Source: Calditrichia bacterium
Lineage (GTDB): Bacteria > Calditrichota > Calditrichia > JAJRVZ01
DNA: 23,999 bases
Assembly: GCA_030634505.1 (NCBI GenBank)
Contig: DAOWAQ010000002.1
Span: 1-23,999, forward strand
Reading direction: 5' to 3'
In this document: positions 22,684-23,999 of the stretch, piece by piece
Layout: each line of letters opens with the position of its first letter
Position numbering within the stretch: position 1 is the first letter of the stretch
The notes under the pieces: model-generated
Told to the model about the DNA's origin: nothing
Seen by the model: only the letters and a program-made list of their open reading frames with translations
The model's database searches: none
Translations under genes and position numbers: made by a program

Positions 22684-22691
22684 GAGTTTTC

Positions 22692-22880
22692 ATGCCAAAT
22701 CCGAAAAGAAAAATATCACGTTCAAAAAGGGATAAAAGAAGAGCAACATGGGCAGCTAAGTTAAAACCAAGTCAGTTGTCTGAATGTTCTAATTGTGGAG
22801 AGAAAAAATTGCCACATCACGTCTGTCCTAATTGTGGTCACTACAAAGGTGTAGCTGTATTAACACCTGATGTGGGTTAA
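22692..22880 (+). CDS. rpmF: 50S ribosomal protein L32
   Basis: Small basic large-subunit protein of 62 aa. It begins MPNPKRKISRSKRDKRRATWAAKL, the typical L32 start after PxPKR, and contains a zinc ribbon from two CxxC pairs (CSNCGEKKLPHHVCPNCG), then YKGVAVL. All four Cys are present, so this is the zinc-binding form. A TAGGAG overlapping the upstream gene's stop serves as ribosome site for the ATG at 22692. plsX follows 32 bases later. Confidence 0.98.
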   Translation: MPNPKRKISRSKRDKRRATWAAKLKPSQLSECSNCGEKKLPHHVCPNCGHYKGVAVLTPDVG

Positions 22881-22912
22881 TTTTCACTAATAAAAATTAA
22901 CAGAATTATAAG

Positions 22913-23926
22913 ATGCGAATTGCCCTAGATGCAATGGGTGGAGATAATGCCCCTCAGGCGACTGTCGAAGGGGCTTATTTATATCAAAAAGATACTAATA
23001 AAAGAAATAGTATAATACTGGTTGGTAATCAGGATGTTTTAAAAGCAGAATGTATAAAACACAGTGATCCTGATATAAATAATATTTCTATAAAAAATGC
23101 AACTCAGTTCATTGAAATGAATGAATCCCCTACCGATGCATTGAAAAAGAAACAAGATTCTTCAATGTTGGTTGGTATAAAAATGCATAAAGCAGATGAA
23201 GCTGATGCATTTGTAAGCGCAGGAAATACCGGTGCACAAATGGCTGCAAGTTTATTAAATCTTGGAAGAATAAAAGGAGTAAATCGCCCTGCAATAGGAT
23301 CATTTATTCCAAGTGAAAAAGGAATGGTATTTGTAATTGATGTTGGTGCAAATGTGGATTGTAAGCCGCTTAACCTTTTTCAATTTGGTACGATGGGACG
23401 AATCTTTGTTGACCATATTTTCGATAAACACGATTTGAAAATTGGATTACTTAATATTGGTGAAGAAGAAAAAAAAGGTAATGAATTATCCATTGCTTCC
23501 TATCAATTGATGAAAAATCAATGTCAGGGATTTGTGGGGAATATCGAGGGTCGAGATATATTAAGGGGAAAAGTTGATATTGTAGTGTGTGATGGTTTTG
23601 TCGGGAATATTGTTTTAAAATTTGCTGAAAGTATCATGGGTGTTTTGACAAAAAGCATAAAGAAAAATTTAGGTAGTAATCTTTTTATAAATCTTGGTGC
23701 ATTATTGGTAAAACCAGCATTTTCAGAATTGCGCCGGAATTACGATTATGAAGAATATGGCGGAGTTCCTTTACTTGGCGTTAACGGTATTTCTATTATT
23801 TGCCATGGCAGTTCAAGTGGAAAAGCAATAAAAAATGCAATCTTTGTCGCAGAACAAATGCGACTAAAAAAGGTGAACGAGCATATCGCGGATTCATTTC
23901 TTAAATCGGAGGAAAGTAAACAATGA
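22913..23926 (+). CDS. plsX: Phosphate acyltransferase PlsX
   Basis: Makes acyl-phosphate from acyl-ACP for the PlsY-dependent first step of phospholipid synthesis at the inner membrane. The 337-aa protein has the family start RIALDAMGGDNAPQATVEGA, ESPTDALKKKQDSS, VSAGNTGAQMAASLLNLGRIKGVNRPAIG, NIGEEEKKGNEL, GNIEGRDILRG, VVCDGFVGNIVLK and the C-terminal YGGVPLLGVNGISIICHGSS. The ATG at 22913 begins the conserved first strand. Its TGA overlaps the fabH start (ATGA), showing tight coupling of membrane lipid and fatty acid synthesis genes, the usual order rpmF-plsX-fabH. Confidence 0.97.
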   Translation: MRIALDAMGGDNAPQATVEGAYLYQKDTNKRNSIILVGNQDVLKAECIKHSDPDINNISIKNATQFIEMNESPTDALKKKQDSSMLVGIKMHKADEADAFVSAGNTGAQMAASLLNLGRIKGVNRPAIGSFIPSEKGMVFVIDVGANVDCKPLNLFQFGTMGRIFVDHIFDKHDLKIGLLNIGEEEKKGNELSIASYQLMKNQCQGFVGNIEGRDILRGKVDIVVCDGFVGNIVLKFAESIMGVLTKSIKKNLGSNLFINLGALLVKPAFSELRRNYDYEEYGGVPLLGVNGISIICHGSSSGKAIKNAIFVAEQMRLKKVNEHIADSFLKSEESKQ

Positions 23927-23999
23927 AAACCAGGGCATATATTTCAGCTATAAGTCATTGGGTACCGGAAAAAATTCTATCGAATGCGGATTTAGAAAA
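23923..23999 (+). CDS. fabH: Beta-ketoacyl-ACP synthase III (FabH), N-terminal fragment cut off by the window end
   Basis: Only the first 25 codons are present: MKTRAYISAISHWVPEKILS followed by NADLEK, which matches the N-terminus of FabH (typically RAxIxGxGxYxPExxLxNxDLE). It would start fatty acid chains by condensing acetyl-CoA with malonyl-ACP. The ATG at 23923 overlaps the plsX stop by ATGA, with GGAGG upstream at 23908-23912. The catalytic Cys-His-Asn lie beyond the window. The call rests on this short match plus the conserved plsX-fabH order. Confidence 0.88.
   Translation, partial: MKTRAYISAISHWVPEKILSNADLE

Overview
This AT-rich window (about one third G+C by eye) looks like chromosomal DNA from an anaerobic or fermentative Gram-negative bacterium. 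It has an OmpA-type envelope protein, a sigma-54-type promoter with an NtrC-class activator, hypAB, a TrpRS with a likely Fe-S site, and a cluster of substrate-level phosphorylation genes. The gene content recalls FCB-group or Calditrichota/KSB1-like lineages, but no rRNA or other decisive marker is present, so placement is an inference. I see no insertion sequence, prophage, CRISPR array, tRNA or rRNA. The genes look vertically inherited.

Layout. Bases 2-226 hold the end of a sugar-nucleotide epimerase. Bases 4210-383 (minus) form a tight housekeeping operon: trpS, scpA, scpB, rluB-like, cmk. Bases 4502-6621 (plus) hold a MurF-like ligase lacking the usual first domain, followed by hypA and hypB, with no hydrogenase genes nearby. 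Bases 6700-8097 encode an OmpA-type protein with a helical periplasmic region, closed by a clear terminator. Bases 8345-11384 form a signalling block: a stand-alone receiver with Glu in place of the phospho-accepting Asp, a TPR protein and an NtrC-type regulator. A good -24/-12 (sigma-54) promoter lies almost on top of the first start codon. A convergent terminator separates this block from a DUF1015 gene (minus, 12668-11424). A divergent SGLT-type Na+/solute symporter follows (12845-14458).

Bases 14733-22084 are the metabolic core: a cyclic 2,3-diphosphoglycerate synthetase-like GTPase, carbamate kinase, both subunits of succinyl-CoA synthetase, nucleoside diphosphate kinase, a 3-hydroxyacyl-CoA dehydrogenase paralogue with altered catalytic residues, and acetate kinase. 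Four of these enzymes make or move nucleoside triphosphates, which suggests a substrate-level phosphorylation island. Bases 22192-23999 are the widely conserved yceD(DUF177)-rpmF-plsX-fabH block (fabH cut off by the window end), linking ribosome assembly to lipid synthesis.

Intergenic DNA holds two copies of an A/C-rich versus G/T-rich imperfect inverted repeat (227-382 and 19144-19260), a degenerate heptamer repeat (20760-20801), two good terminators and several candidate promoters. The points most worth a second look are the truncated MurF-like gene beside hypAB, the sigma-54/pseudo-receiver/TPR/NtrC block, the catalytically altered dehydrogenase, and the cPGS-like/phosphotransferase cluster. 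All family assignments are from reading motifs by eye, without database searches.
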